From assembly GCF_012927125.1 (NCBI RefSeq), contig NZ_JABBFZ010000004.1:362477-426476 (forward strand): 64,000 nt of DNA, written 5' to 3'. The DNA is from Paraburkholderia antibiotica. GTDB taxonomy: Bacteria; Pseudomonadota; Gammaproteobacteria; Burkholderiales; Burkholderiaceae. The notes below the pieces were generated by a model. That model did no database searches and was not told the DNA's origin. It saw nothing but the letters and a program-made list of their open reading frames with translations. Position numbers and translations under genes: made by a program. This document shows, piece after piece, positions 22,986-32,079 of this stretch (its first letter is position 1; every line of letters begins with the position of its first letter).

Positions 22986-23432
22986 ATGAGCATGGTTAAG
23001 GAATTTAAAGAATTTGCCCTCAAGGGCAATGTGATGGATCTCGCGGTCGGTGTGATTATCGGCGGCGCATTTTCCACCATTGTCAATTCCGTGGTTAAAG
23101 ACCTGATCATGCCGATTGTCGGGATCGCTACCGGCGGCCTCGATTTTTCCAATCTGTTCATTCGCCTCGGCGACATTCCGGCGACCTACAAAGGCAACCC
23201 CGGCTCGTACAAAGACCTGCAGACGGCAGGCGTGGCGGTGTTCGGTTACGGTTCGTTCATTACCGCGACGATCAACTTCATCATTCTCGCGTTCATCATC
23301 TTCCTGATGGTCAAGTTCATTAACAAACTCCGCAAGGAGCCGCAAGCCGCGCCGGCCGAACCGCCGCCGACGCCGGAAGACGTGCTGCTGCTGCGCGAGA
23401 TCCGCGATTCGCTGAAGAGCTCGCAGCGTTGA
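22986..23432 (+). CDS. mscL: Large-conductance mechanosensitive channel
   Basis: 148 residues. The N-terminal helix [29 protein letters not shown] is the hallmark first membrane helix of MscL, and the second helix is around residues 80-107 ([22 protein letters not shown]); a cytoplasmic C-terminal helix follows. The pentameric channel opens under membrane tension to release solutes. A strong SD (GGGGAGG) lies about nine bases before the ATG. A terminator follows. Confidence 0.97.
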   Translation: MSMVKEFKEFALKGNVMDLAVGVIIGGAFSTIVNSVVKDLIMPIVGIATGGLDFSNLFIRLGDIPATYKGNPGSYKDLQTAGVAVFGYGSFITATINFIILAFIIFLMVKFINKLRKEPQAAPAEPPPTPEDVLLLREIRDSLKSSQR

Positions 23433-23477
23433 ATCGAATGAAATAAAACGCCAGCTTGATTACGGCGTCGATGAAAT

Positions 23478-23515
23478 AAAAAGGCCTGTTGCGAACGACT
23501 TCGCAACAGGCCTTT
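23478..23515. terminator. Terminator after mscL
   Basis: A perfect 12-base-pair stem (ggcctgttgcga / tcgcaacaggcc, 23483-23494 with 23501-23512) has an A-run before it and a T-run after it. It lies 46 bases after the mscL stop and could also stop transcripts from the minus-strand kinase gene. Confidence 0.92.
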
Positions 23516-23674
23516 ATCTTTTCAGATTGCTTTCAATATTCGTCACATTTTCAGGATTCGTACACTCCGCGTTTTCGGCATGAAAGTCCGCGAAAAGCGC
23601 CATTCAGCCGTTGCGCAAAATTGCGCGTCCTGATGCTTTCCGATGCGTCTAATCGCCCGCTTCGCCTGATGTGC

Positions 23675-25648
23675 CTAACGCGCGTCGTGCGCCCTCGCCT
23701 GCGCCGCGCCTTCGATCATCGTTTCGAGCTGGCCGAAATTGACCGGCTTGGTCAGATGCGAAGTGAAGCCCGCGCTCAAACAACGGCGCACATCTTCGTC
23801 GGTGCCGAAACCGGTCAGCGCGACGGCCGGCGCGTCCGAATGCTCGCGGAACGCCTTGATGAAATCGAGGCCGGTGCCGTCCGGCAAACCGACGTCGCTG
23901 ACCACCAGATCGAAGCGCTGCAATTGCGTCGCGGCGAGCGCATCGTCGACACGGCCGACCACCGTCACTTCATGACCAAGACTGCGGATCAGTTGCGCCA
24001 TTACCTCGGCGGTGTCCGCGTGATCCTCGATCAGCAGCACCGTGAGCGGACTTGCCGGCGCCACCGCGCTCGGCACCACCACCGGCTGCGCGGCGGCCGG
24101 CGCGGCCGCGGTCGGCAACGTGATCGTGAAGGTCGCACCGCAGTGCGCGCCGGGACTTTGCGCGGTCACGACGCCGCCATGCACGTCGGTCAGGGCCTTC
24201 GTGATCGCAAGCCCGAGGCCTAGGCCGCCGAACTGCCGCGTCATCTTCTGGTCGCCCTGCTCGAACGCGTTGAACAGCTTGCCAATCTGTTCCGGTTCGA
24301 TGCCGATGCCGGTGTCTTCGACCGAAATCTGCACCTGCATGCGTTCGTCGCGCGTACGCACATAGATGTGGCCGCCGTCCGGCGTGAACTTCGCGGCGTT
24401 GCGAATCAGGTTCCACAGCATCTGCTGCAGGCGCGCGCGATCGGCGAGCACGTAGTGATGGGTCGCTCGTTTGTCGATGTGCACGTCCTGCTGCTTGACC
24501 TGAATCTCGCTGCGAAACAGCTCGAGCACGCTGTCGATCACATCATGCACATCGACGGTTTCGAGCGACAGCCGCAGCTTGCCGTTCGCGACCCGCGTCA
24601 AGTCGAGCAGATCGTCGATCAGCCGCGCCTCCAGCTCGACATTGCGGCGAATCATCCGCACGCTGCCACGCGCCTGCTCGGGTAGACCGGGGATCATCTC
24701 GAGCACGCTCGCGCCGGCCAGCACCGGCGTGAGCGGCGTGCGCAATTCGTGCGACAGCATCGCCAGAAAACGGTCCTTCGCGCGATTCGCTTCCTCGGCG
24801 GCCTGGCGCGCGGCCTGCTCCGACGCGAGCAGCCGCTCGCGCTCCTCGATCGCCTCGCGCTGCGAATGGATGTCCGTGCAACTGCCGAACCATTTGCTGA
24901 CGTTGTTTTCCGCGTCGCGCATCGCGACCACGCGCATGTCGAACCAGCGATATTCGCCGTCGTGGCGGCGAATCCGCAGGTCGTGCCGGTAGTCGCCGCC
25001 CGGCCCCGCAACCGCCTTCAGCCAGCTGCGGCGAATCTCCTCGCGATCGTCCGGATGCACCGCATCGAGCCACGCGAGTCCGTGCGAACCCTGCTCGGGC
25101 AAGCCGGTGTAGTCGTACCACTGCTTCGACAGGAAATCGCAGTCGCCGGTCGCGTCGCAGGTCAGCACGAGGTGCGGCAGCGCCTCCGACAGCGTGCGGT
25201 AGTGCAGCTCGCGATCGCGCAACAGCAGCGCTTCGTCGGACGCACGCTGCAGCCGCACCTGCGACAGCACGCGCTCGACCGCCTCCGGCAGATAGTCGAG
25301 ATAGTCGCCGGACTTCGGCACCACGTCGGACACGCCTGCGCGCAACGCTTCGATCACGCGCGATTCGTCGGTAAAACCGGTCACGAGGATCGCCGGGATG
25401 CGGATACCTTCCGCGCGCAACCGGCGGAAGAAATCGAGCCCGGTCTCCGGGCCGCTCAACTGATAGTCGAGCACCAGCAGGTCGGGGCCGCCGCTCGCGA
25501 GCCGCTCGCGGGCCGCGTCGATACCGGCGCAGATCGCGACCCGGCAGCCGGCGCGTTCGAGCGACTTGCGCGCAAGCCGCAGGATCCCTTCGTCGTCATC
25601 GACGACGAGCACATACGCGGCGTGCGGCGTGGACACTTCTTCGGTCAT
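23675..25648 (-). CDS. Hybrid sensor kinase: receiver-PAS-HisKA-ATPase-receiver
   Basis: 657 residues with no membrane segment. The N-terminal receiver (residues ~10-125) has acceptor Asp61 (LLVLDYQLSG). A PAS domain (~145-265) is followed by a short coiled coil and HisKA with His300 (FLAMLSHELRTPLTP). The ATPase has NAAKFTPDGG, DTGIGIEPEQ and GLGLGLAIT. A C-terminal receiver carries acceptor Asp in VVSDVGLPDG. It is the last gene of a three-gene minus-strand set with a stand-alone receiver and a membrane kinase. No DNA-binding output is present. Its signal is unknown; PAS suggests a cytoplasmic ligand or redox cue. Confidence 0.92.
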   Translation of the reverse strand: MTEEVSTPHAAYVLVVDDDEGILRLARKSLERAGCRVAICAGIDAARERLASGGPDLLVLDYQLSGPETGLDFFRRLRAEGIRIPAILVTGFTDESRVIEALRAGVSDVVPKSGDYLDYLPEAVERVLSQVRLQRASDEALLLRDRELHYRTLSEALPHLVLTCDATGDCDFLSKQWYDYTGLPEQGSHGLAWLDAVHPDDREEIRRSWLKAVAGPGGDYRHDLRIRRHDGEYRWFDMRVVAMRDAENNVSKWFGSCTDIHSQREAIEERERLLASEQAARQAAEEANRAKDRFLAMLSHELRTPLTPVLAGASVLEMIPGLPEQARGSVRMIRRNVELEARLIDDLLDLTRVANGKLRLSLETVDVHDVIDSVLELFRSEIQVKQQDVHIDKRATHHYVLADRARLQQMLWNLIRNAAKFTPDGGHIYVRTRDERMQVQISVEDTGIGIEPEQIGKLFNAFEQGDQKMTRQFGGLGLGLAITKALTDVHGGVVTAQSPGAHCGATFTITLPTAAAPAAAQPVVVPSAVAPASPLTVLLIEDHADTAEVMAQLIRSLGHEVTVVGRVDDALAATQLQRFDLVVSDVGLPDGTGLDFIKAFREHSDAPAVALTGFGTDEDVRRCLSAGFTSHLTKPVNFGQLETMIEGAAQARAHDAR

Positions 25649-25784
25649 GCAGATCTTCTCTGGCTGATTCGGTGGCTCATCTTGTCACGAACGGCTTTCG
25701 GACGGCTTCAGCGCGGACATTGCGGCAAGGCATCGTGGCATGGTACGCGACACGGCATCGCGGCACGGTGCCGTAGCCCACCGT

Positions 25785-26276
25785 TCAGGGCGGCGCCAGC
25801 CGATGCCCGCCCGGCAGCTTGACTACCTGCAGGAAAAAACCGAGCCGCCGCACCGCCTCGATGAACGCATCGTATTCGACCGGCTTGCAGATGTAGACGT
25901 TGCAGCCAAGCTCGTAGGAACGGGCGATTTCGCGCGGATCGTCGGTGGTGGTCAACACGATCACCGGTACCGCGGCGGTTTCGGGCGCTTCCTTGAGCCG
26001 TCGCAGCACCTCGAAACCATCGACCCGCGGCATCTTCAGATCGAGCAGCACGACGAAATTTTCGAGGCTCTCGCGCGACGGATACGGCTGGCCGTTAGCA
26101 TCGACGAAAGGCTGCGCCGGCGTCGGGCCAAAGAAATAGTCGAGCGCCTGCTGACCGTCGCGAAAACGCACGAAGCCGTTCGAAATGCCGGCGCGGCGCA
26201 GGTTGCGCTCGACGAGCGTCGCGTGCCCGTCGTCATCTTCGATCAGCACGATGCTGACCGTTTGCGCGTGATTCAT
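25785..26276 (-). CDS. Stand-alone receiver (Rcp1-like response regulator)
   Basis: 163 residues that form only a receiver domain. The acidic pocket is IEDDDGHA, acceptor Asp79 is in VVLLDLKMPRVDG, the Thr is in VLTTTDD, and the Lys is in CKPVEYD. The insert between helix 2 and strand 3 resembles Rcp1-type regulators that pair with phytochrome-like kinases. It has no output domain, so it either passes phosphate on to another protein or acts by protein contact. It sits between the membrane kinase gene (upstream, 195-base gap) and the hybrid kinase gene (downstream, 136-base gap). Confidence 0.92.
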   Translation of the reverse strand: MNHAQTVSIVLIEDDDGHATLVERNLRRAGISNGFVRFRDGQQALDYFFGPTPAQPFVDANGQPYPSRESLENFVVLLDLKMPRVDGFEVLRRLKEAPETAAVPVIVLTTTDDPREIARSYELGCNVYICKPVEYDAFIEAVRRLGFFLQVVKLPGGHRLAPP

Positions 26277-26370
26277 GGACTCTCCGTGCTAACGATTCGT
26301 CGGGCATGACGCACGCGGCGCGCGTCCTTGTCCGAGCCCAGGTTGATACCGATTTATCCGATCATCACTA

Positions 26371-26422
26371 ACGTCATTGACCCATGTCACTGCCCGACGT
26401 CAATGACCAACGTCAATGACGT
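26371..26422. repeat. Clustered 10-mer repeats, ACGTCAATGAC family
   Basis: Within 52 bases the element acgtca(a/t)tga occurs three times (26371-26380, 26397-26407, 26410-26420), plus a degenerate atgtcac at 26384-26390. Two copies are near-perfect direct repeats 13 bases apart. The cluster lies in the gap between the kinase gene (stop at 26472) and the receiver gene (start at 26276), i.e. about 100-150 bases upstream of the receiver start, where a regulator could bind. Confidence 0.5.
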
Positions 26423-26471
26423 GCCGACGCATGAAGCGCCCTGCATCGCACCCACCGCTGCAGCTACGTGC

Positions 26472-28082
26472 TCAGAAACGCACCGGCTGTTCGGGCAGCA
26501 CGACGAAAAACGTCGAGCCCGCGCCTTCGGCCGATTCGACCCATACGCGCCCGCCGTGCCGCTCCACCGTGCGCCGCACCACGGCGAGCCCGATGCCCTC
26601 GCCGCTCGCGACATCGCCATGCAGACGCTGGAACGCGCGGAACACCTTCGACAGATACGCGGCCGGAATCCCGAGCCCATTATCGCGGACGTAGTACGTG
26701 CGCATCCGCGGCGCGCGCGGCTCGTTGGCGTCGACCGACTCCGCTTCGAGCGCGCCGATCTCGATGCGCCCGTGGCGCGCCGGATCGAGAAAATTCAGCG
26801 CATTGCCGATCAGACTGCTGAAGATCTGCTCGACCGCCGCCGGGTCTCCCCAGGCGGGCGGCAGCTCGCGCACGGTGACGGTCGCCGCGCGCTGGAGGAT
26901 CGCGCCCTGCATCGCATCGACGACCCGCCCGACCGCGCGCCCGACGCTGACCCGCTGCCACTGGTATTCGAGCCGGCCCGCGCGCGAGATCCGCAACAAC
27001 GCGTCGATGATCGATGCCGCGCGCGCGACCGCGCTACGCAGATAGTGCAGCGACTCGCGCACGTCACCGTCGAGAATATGCGTCATGCGCCGCTGCTCGC
27101 TGTCCGGCAGCCGCGCGTCGGCGACGAGGCTGTCCAGTTCGTCGCACGACACATGCAACTCCTTCGAAAAACCCTGCAGATTCACCAGCGGCGAGCGCAG
27201 ATCGTGCGACACGCTGTAGATGAACATTTCGTTGTCCTGGGTTTCCTGGCGCAATTCCTCGTTGACGGCCGCCAGCTCGCCGACCCTCGCTTCGAGTTGC
27301 GTCTTCAACGCGGCCTGCTCGGCTTCCGCTTCGCGCAGACGCGCATCGGTCTGATGTAGCACCGCGTCGAGCCCAGCGATTTCGTCGCTGCCCGACAACG
27401 GCGCCGCAAGCGGCCGGCCGCTGCCGAGGCGCTCGGCATTGTCGGTCAACACTTCCAGACGTCGGCCGATGCTGCGCGCGAACACGAACGCGGTGACCGC
27501 CCAGATCAGCATCGAACCAAACACCACGGCGATCAATGCGCGCTGCTGCAACTCGCGCCGCTCGCCCAGCGCGGCCGAGCGCTCGGCATCGAGTTGCGAA
27601 GCGGCCGCATCGAAATCGGCGAGCTCGTCGCGCAACACCGCGATCTGCCGCGGCAATGCACCGGTTTCGAGCGCGCGATACGCGTTCAGCCCGCGCCCCT
27701 GATGCAAGGCCTGCGAGATCGCGGCGCTCTGCTCGCGATAGGCATCGATCGCGTGCCGCATGTTGCGCACGCGTTCGGCCTGCGGCGGCGTATCGGCGAC
27801 CAGCGCATCGAGCTTCGCGAGGCGGTCGTTGAGATCGACCCAGACCGCGTGACGGTCGATCGCCGATGCGTCGCCGGTCACCATGGCCGTGCGCACGCGC
27901 GCGGCTTCGCGCAACAACGGATCGACGAGCGCCGACGACTGATAGAGGATCTGCCTGCTGTTGTCGACCCACCGCGCAGCCTGCGCAGTCTGTTCCTGGG
28001 TATCGAAGACGAAGCCGAGCAACGCGAGCTCGACCGCGCTCGGCACCGCAATCAACAGCAGACCCTTGGTAAATAGTTTCAT
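26472..28082 (-). CDS. Membrane sensor histidine kinase with CHASE3-like sensor
   Basis: 536 residues. Membrane segments at ~8-25 and ~182-203 flank a helical extracytoplasmic region with the spacing of a CHASE3 domain. HAMP and a coiled coil follow (to ~282). HisKA has His293 (YSVSHDLRSPLVNLQGFSKEL) and the ATPase ends with DNGLGIPAAYL and GEGIGLAVV. The catalytic arrangement resembles phytochrome-like kinases that signal to Rcp1-type receivers, and such a receiver is encoded next. First gene of the three-gene set; the ~380 bases upstream carry no gene and should hold its promoter. Confidence 0.9.
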   Translation of the reverse strand: MKLFTKGLLLIAVPSAVELALLGFVFDTQEQTAQAARWVDNSRQILYQSSALVDPLLREAARVRTAMVTGDASAIDRHAVWVDLNDRLAKLDALVADTPPQAERVRNMRHAIDAYREQSAAISQALHQGRGLNAYRALETGALPRQIAVLRDELADFDAAASQLDAERSAALGERRELQQRALIAVVFGSMLIWAVTAFVFARSIGRRLEVLTDNAERLGSGRPLAAPLSGSDEIAGLDAVLHQTDARLREAEAEQAALKTQLEARVGELAAVNEELRQETQDNEMFIYSVSHDLRSPLVNLQGFSKELHVSCDELDSLVADARLPDSEQRRMTHILDGDVRESLHYLRSAVARAASIIDALLRISRAGRLEYQWQRVSVGRAVGRVVDAMQGAILQRAATVTVRELPPAWGDPAAVEQIFSSLIGNALNFLDPARHGRIEIGALEAESVDANEPRAPRMRTYYVRDNGLGIPAAYLSKVFRAFQRLHGDVASGEGIGLAVVRRTVERHGGRVWVESAEGAGSTFFVVLPEQPVRF

Positions 28083-28466
28083 GTTTCCGTCAGGGCGTTC
28101 AGGCCGTCGCTCAGGCTGTCACTCGAACGGCATGGCTCGCGCGTACCCGTTGCGCCCCGTAAGCCGGGCACGGCGCGGCCGGACGGGTCATTATCGATGT
28201 GAATTGGAGATATTTCAACGTAGGCCCAAGCAGGCGCTGGCCCACACAAAAGTGACTTTTTTATTGGGATGGGATGTTTTTTCCGCGCCGGCTGCGTCTA
28301 TGATGGAGACAAGATGTGCTGGGATGCGAATGCACGCGGCGCGGCGGTTCGGCATGATTCGTGCGGGAGGCGGTGGAACGACGCTGGCGTCGAATCACCG
28401 TGAATCCGGCCTTGTCGTATGCTATAAAAGATCGACGTGCGGCGCGCGAAAGCCGGGAGTGGTCGC

Positions 28467-28958
28467 ATGAGGACGCAGCGTTTCTTGCAATTCTTTTTCA
28501 GGCGAATTTTTATGTCCTTCCCGAAAAAGCGTAGACGCGCGAAGGTGGACGGCGATGAGTCGTTCCTCGCGGTTCTACGGCACTTCAAGCCGTTCGGTCA
28601 GCTCGACACCAAGATTGCGCGCGCCCGCGCGCAGGACGAACCGGTGCTCTATGCGCACGTGCTACCCGGACTCGACGTGCTTCTATGCAGTGTGCGCGGC
28701 GCGCAGCCGCCCTATCCCGGGCCGGCCGAATTGCGGCGGCGCTGCATCGAATCGATTACGAACGCGCTGGAGCAGCCGCTCGACGGTCTCGAGAACGGCG
28801 GCTACTGGTACGAAGCGGACGGCTTCGGTTTCCTGGTATTTGCGAGCCGTGCGCGCGGCAAGATCCTGACGGAGTTCGGCGCGACCCGCATCGGCACTCG
28901 CCGCGGCGTGCGTCGCCAGGATGCCGCCGGCGATGCGACGCCGCGCTCGCTCAGGTAA
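28467..28958 (+). CDS. Conserved protein of unknown function
   Basis: 163 residues from MRTQRFLQFF; GGGAG lies seven bases before this ATG. A later start at 28512 (MSFPKKRRR) also fits. The N-terminal ~25 residues are very basic with aromatic residues; the rest is a compact mixed domain ending in an arginine-rich tail. I do not recognise a family. It is single, divergent from the kinase gene. Codon use is normal for the core. Confidence 0.6.
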   Translation: MRTQRFLQFFFRRIFMSFPKKRRRAKVDGDESFLAVLRHFKPFGQLDTKIARARAQDEPVLYAHVLPGLDVLLCSVRGAQPPYPGPAELRRRCIESITNALEQPLDGLENGGYWYEADGFGFLVFASRARGKILTEFGATRIGTRRGVRRQDAAGDATPRSLR

Positions 28959-29190
28959 ATCAGGTCAGCCGAATATCAGGGCTGCTGACGGCCGGTACGA
29001 ATTGGGTTGGGTCGAGTTTGGTCTTCAGGCAGCTACGCTTTTCTTCCGGCAACGTCGCGCTTCGCGGCGTTGCCTTTCCCACCTTCCTTTTTTCCCTTTT
29101 CCCCTTTGCTCTCCCGCTACGCTCCGACGTAGCTGCGCGCAGTCGCGCTGCCGGTTAGCGTACGCGGTTGCAGGTGATTCAATCGCGCAC

Positions 29191-29316
29191 TCACTCGATC
29201 AATGCATCGTCGATACATTCGCGCGCGGGCGGCACGCTGATCAGCCACAGAAACAGCACGCACAGGCCACCGCCGACACACCAGCTTATCCAGTCCGCAG
29301 GCCAATCCGCCAGCAT
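29191..29316 (-). CDS. 41-residue membrane peptide, coupled to the AsmA gene
   Basis: 41 residues starting MLADWPADWISWCVGGG. The start ATG overlaps the AsmA-family stop codon as TGATG, with GGGGAGC just ahead, a classic arrangement for translational coupling by reinitiation. A single hydrophobic segment (about residues 9-29) predicts a one-pass membrane peptide with an acidic tail ending IDDALIE. No family is recognised; possibly an accessory subunit of the AsmA-type protein. Confidence 0.55.
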   Translation of the reverse strand: MLADWPADWISWCVGGGLCVLFLWLISVPPARECIDDALIE

Positions 29317-31829
29317 CAGCTCCCCTTGTACTCGGCCGCGCTCGCCGGCGGCAGCGTCGCCGGCTGACGCTTCGTAGCGGGCGACGGCGCCGACGCGCCG
29401 TTCTTCGCAGGCGCGCTGGCCGGCGTGCCATCGAGCGAGATCGGTGCCTTCGGCTGCTGTTTGACGCCCGGCGGCGGCGCCTTCGGCAACTGCCGGACTT
29501 GCGCGAGCAATTCCCCGCACGGCAACGGCTTGTTGTTGCTCGGCGCGAGCAGCGGAATCAGCGCGGCAAACGGATTGATCAACCCAAGGCCGATCGCCGC
29601 GCCGCCGCGCAGCGCGAGCGCGGCCGCGTCCACGCCGACGTGCGGATCCTTGAAGGTGCCCTTCACGTACAGCGGCGAGCGCAGCGAGAAAACCCGGAAG
29701 CCCTTGGTATGCGGATGCACGCCGAGGTTCAACGTCTCGTCGCGCAGATTCACGTGACCGTCGATGTTGATCACCGCGTCGTCGGTATCGAGCGCGAACA
29801 CGCGCGATTCGAGCACGCCGTCGGTCGCGACGAAATCGGCGGCCGCGCAGTTGATCCTCACGTCGTGATTGCCGAACAGCTTTTCATACACGACGTTCGC
29901 GACGTTCAGCCCCGCCGCTTCCATCAGCAGCCGGCTCACGGTGCCGTCGGTCACGAGCGCCTTCACTTCGCCGTTCGACGTCGCCGCGAGCGCTGCTGGC
30001 GAATTGCCGGTCGCGGACAGCGACGCGTCGCCATTGATCTCGCCGAGCGCGTCCTGCATCGTCTTGACGTTCGGGAACAGCTGCTTGAGCTTCAGATGCC
30101 GCGCGGCCATCGCGAAGCGCCCCTTCAGCGGCGTCGCGCTACCGTCGAGATGAATGTCAGACGAGAGCGAACCGCCTGCCACGCCGAACTTCAGCGGTTC
30201 GAGCGACAGCACGCCGTCGGTCATCACGACGTGCGTGTACAGGTCCGTGATCGGCAGATCCGAGTTCTTGACGATGCGCCGGCCGGTGAACTTGACGTCG
30301 GCGTCGATCGCCTTCCAGCGGTCGGTGCGGAATTCCTCGACCGGCAACACGCGATCGCTCGGCTGATGGGTCGCGTCGCCGCGCTTCGCCTTACTCGCGT
30401 TCGAATCCGCGCCGATCACCGGCGCGAGGTCGGAGAACTGCAGCAGATGCGAGACGAGTTCGCCCTGCAGCAACGGACGCGGTTCGCGCGCGGTATAGGT
30501 CAACGAGCCGTTGAGATCGCTGCCGCCGACCCGGCCTGTAAAGTTTTCATACGTGAAGACGCTGCCGTGCGACTTGAAGTGGCCGATCAGATGGCCTTCG
30601 GTCGCATACGGCGGCGTATCGGGCAAGGTCACGCCGGTCAGCGCATAGAGACGCGCCATGCTGTTGCCCTGCAGCCAGAGACGCAGGTCGAGCGCCGCCA
30701 GATGCGCGGGATCGGTGACGGTGCCGACGAACGCGATATGCAGATCGCCGGCCTTCACGTCGGCCTGCACCGGGAACGGGCGGTCCGCGTCCTGCAGCGC
30801 GAGCACGCCGCCGACCTTGCCGCTGCCGGACACCGGCGTACGGTTGTAGGTGCCCTTGACGGTCCATGCTATCGCGTAAAGCGGCGTCGCGCGTGACGGG
30901 GTGGTAACAGCTCCGCTGGCGCCCGAGGCCGTGGCGACTTCGCTGCCGGTGGTGCCGGTGCTGCCGACCGCGCCGCTCGTGACGGCAGTGCTCGTGGCCG
31001 GTGCTGCGCCTGACGCCATACCCGAAGCCGCACCCGTCGTCGCGCCGGAAGTCGCAGCCGCGCCCGATGCGCCCGATGCCAGCGCCGCTTCGGAAGCCGC
31101 CGCCGCGGATGCCGCCCGCGCCTCCGACGCCGCCTGCGCCTCGGCCTGCGCGGCCAGCTTGCTCGCGCCCGCGCGGCCGATCGCCTGAGCCGACGCGCTA
31201 CGCGACGCGGTCTCCTGCTGCTTGAGCGCCTCGCCGATCGGAATCGGCTGACCGAGCGTATCGACGGCCATCTTCAGGTCGACTTTCTTTTGTTGATCGG
31301 ACAACGAGATGTTGCCCTTGTCGAATGCGATGTCGTGCAGATCGAGTTTCCACTCGGACGGCCCGCTCGAGGCCGGCATCTTGAACGTCCAGTTGTTGCG
31401 TCCATCGACCAGTCGTTCGAGATCGACCGATGGATTCACAAGATGGATCGCCGGAATCACGATGTCGTGCGCGAGCAGCGGCAACACCTTGACCTCGAAA
31501 TCGATTTCGTCGAGTGTGGCGAACTGTTGCTGCCGAGTCCATTCCGGATTGCCGATCGTGATGTTGGCCGCCGAGAAACGCGGCCAGGGCACCCAGCCGC
31601 GCCAGCCGGTTTCGCCGACCGGGCGGCGCCAGCCCACCTTCAGATCGCCGTTGATCGCGAACGGCCGGCCGATCGCCTGAGTGACCTTGTCGTTCACATA
31701 AGGCCGCGCGCGGTTCCAGTCGAACGTCACAATGAAGATGGCCAGCGCCACAATCAGAATCACCAGCACCACCAGCAGCCACGTGATGATTTTTCCGATC
31801 CTTCTTCCGATACTGCTCGACCCTGCCAT
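29316..31829 (-). CDS. AsmA-family inner-membrane protein
   Basis: 837 residues. One N-terminal membrane helix (~13-33) is followed by a large periplasmic region with an AsmA-like N-terminal domain (VTQAIGRPFAINGDLKVGWR) and the AsmA C-terminal repeats (GHVNLRDETLNLGVHPHTKGF). Between them an extraordinarily Ala/Ser/Gly/Thr-rich segment of ~100 residues (roughly 210-315) looks like an inserted linker. The C-terminal ~60 residues are Pro/Ala/Lys-rich. AsmA/TamB-type proteins are thought to act in phospholipid or outer-membrane transport across the envelope. A 41-residue coupled ORF follows directly. Confidence 0.88.
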   Translation of the reverse strand: MAGSSSIGRRIGKIITWLLVVLVILIVALAIFIVTFDWNRARPYVNDKVTQAIGRPFAINGDLKVGWRRPVGETGWRGWVPWPRFSAANITIGNPEWTRQQQFATLDEIDFEVKVLPLLAHDIVIPAIHLVNPSVDLERLVDGRNNWTFKMPASSGPSEWKLDLHDIAFDKGNISLSDQQKKVDLKMAVDTLGQPIPIGEALKQQETASRSASAQAIGRAGASKLAAQAEAQAASEARAASAAAASEAALASGASGAAATSGATTGAASGMASGAAPATSTAVTSGAVGSTGTTGSEVATASGASGAVTTPSRATPLYAIAWTVKGTYNRTPVSGSGKVGGVLALQDADRPFPVQADVKAGDLHIAFVGTVTDPAHLAALDLRLWLQGNSMARLYALTGVTLPDTPPYATEGHLIGHFKSHGSVFTYENFTGRVGGSDLNGSLTYTAREPRPLLQGELVSHLLQFSDLAPVIGADSNASKAKRGDATHQPSDRVLPVEEFRTDRWKAIDADVKFTGRRIVKNSDLPITDLYTHVVMTDGVLSLEPLKFGVAGGSLSSDIHLDGSATPLKGRFAMAARHLKLKQLFPNVKTMQDALGEINGDASLSATGNSPAALAATSNGEVKALVTDGTVSRLLMEAAGLNVANVVYEKLFGNHDVRINCAAADFVATDGVLESRVFALDTDDAVINIDGHVNLRDETLNLGVHPHTKGFRVFSLRSPLYVKGTFKDPHVGVDAAALALRGGAAIGLGLINPFAALIPLLAPSNNKPLPCGELLAQVRQLPKAPPPGVKQQPKAPISLDGTPASAPAKNGASAPSPATKRQPATLPPASAAEYKGS

Positions 31830-32079
31830 TGAAAGGCTCCGCTATTTTTCTACGTTGAGCACCGAGCAGCAGATATCGTGCCCGGATGCGAGTAATGAAT
31901 CGCCATGCGGTAGTCGTTTTATCATGGCACACAGTCCGATGACAGTTTGTTCAGCAGATTGACTGCGCCGCGCGCCGCGATCGGGCGTCATCGCGAGCGG
32001 TTCGCGCAAGCCGCCGTTATTCATCGTGAATATGGCCCGGTTGTTTCCTCATGCTGCCTCTTCACCTTCTCCCCTCGTC

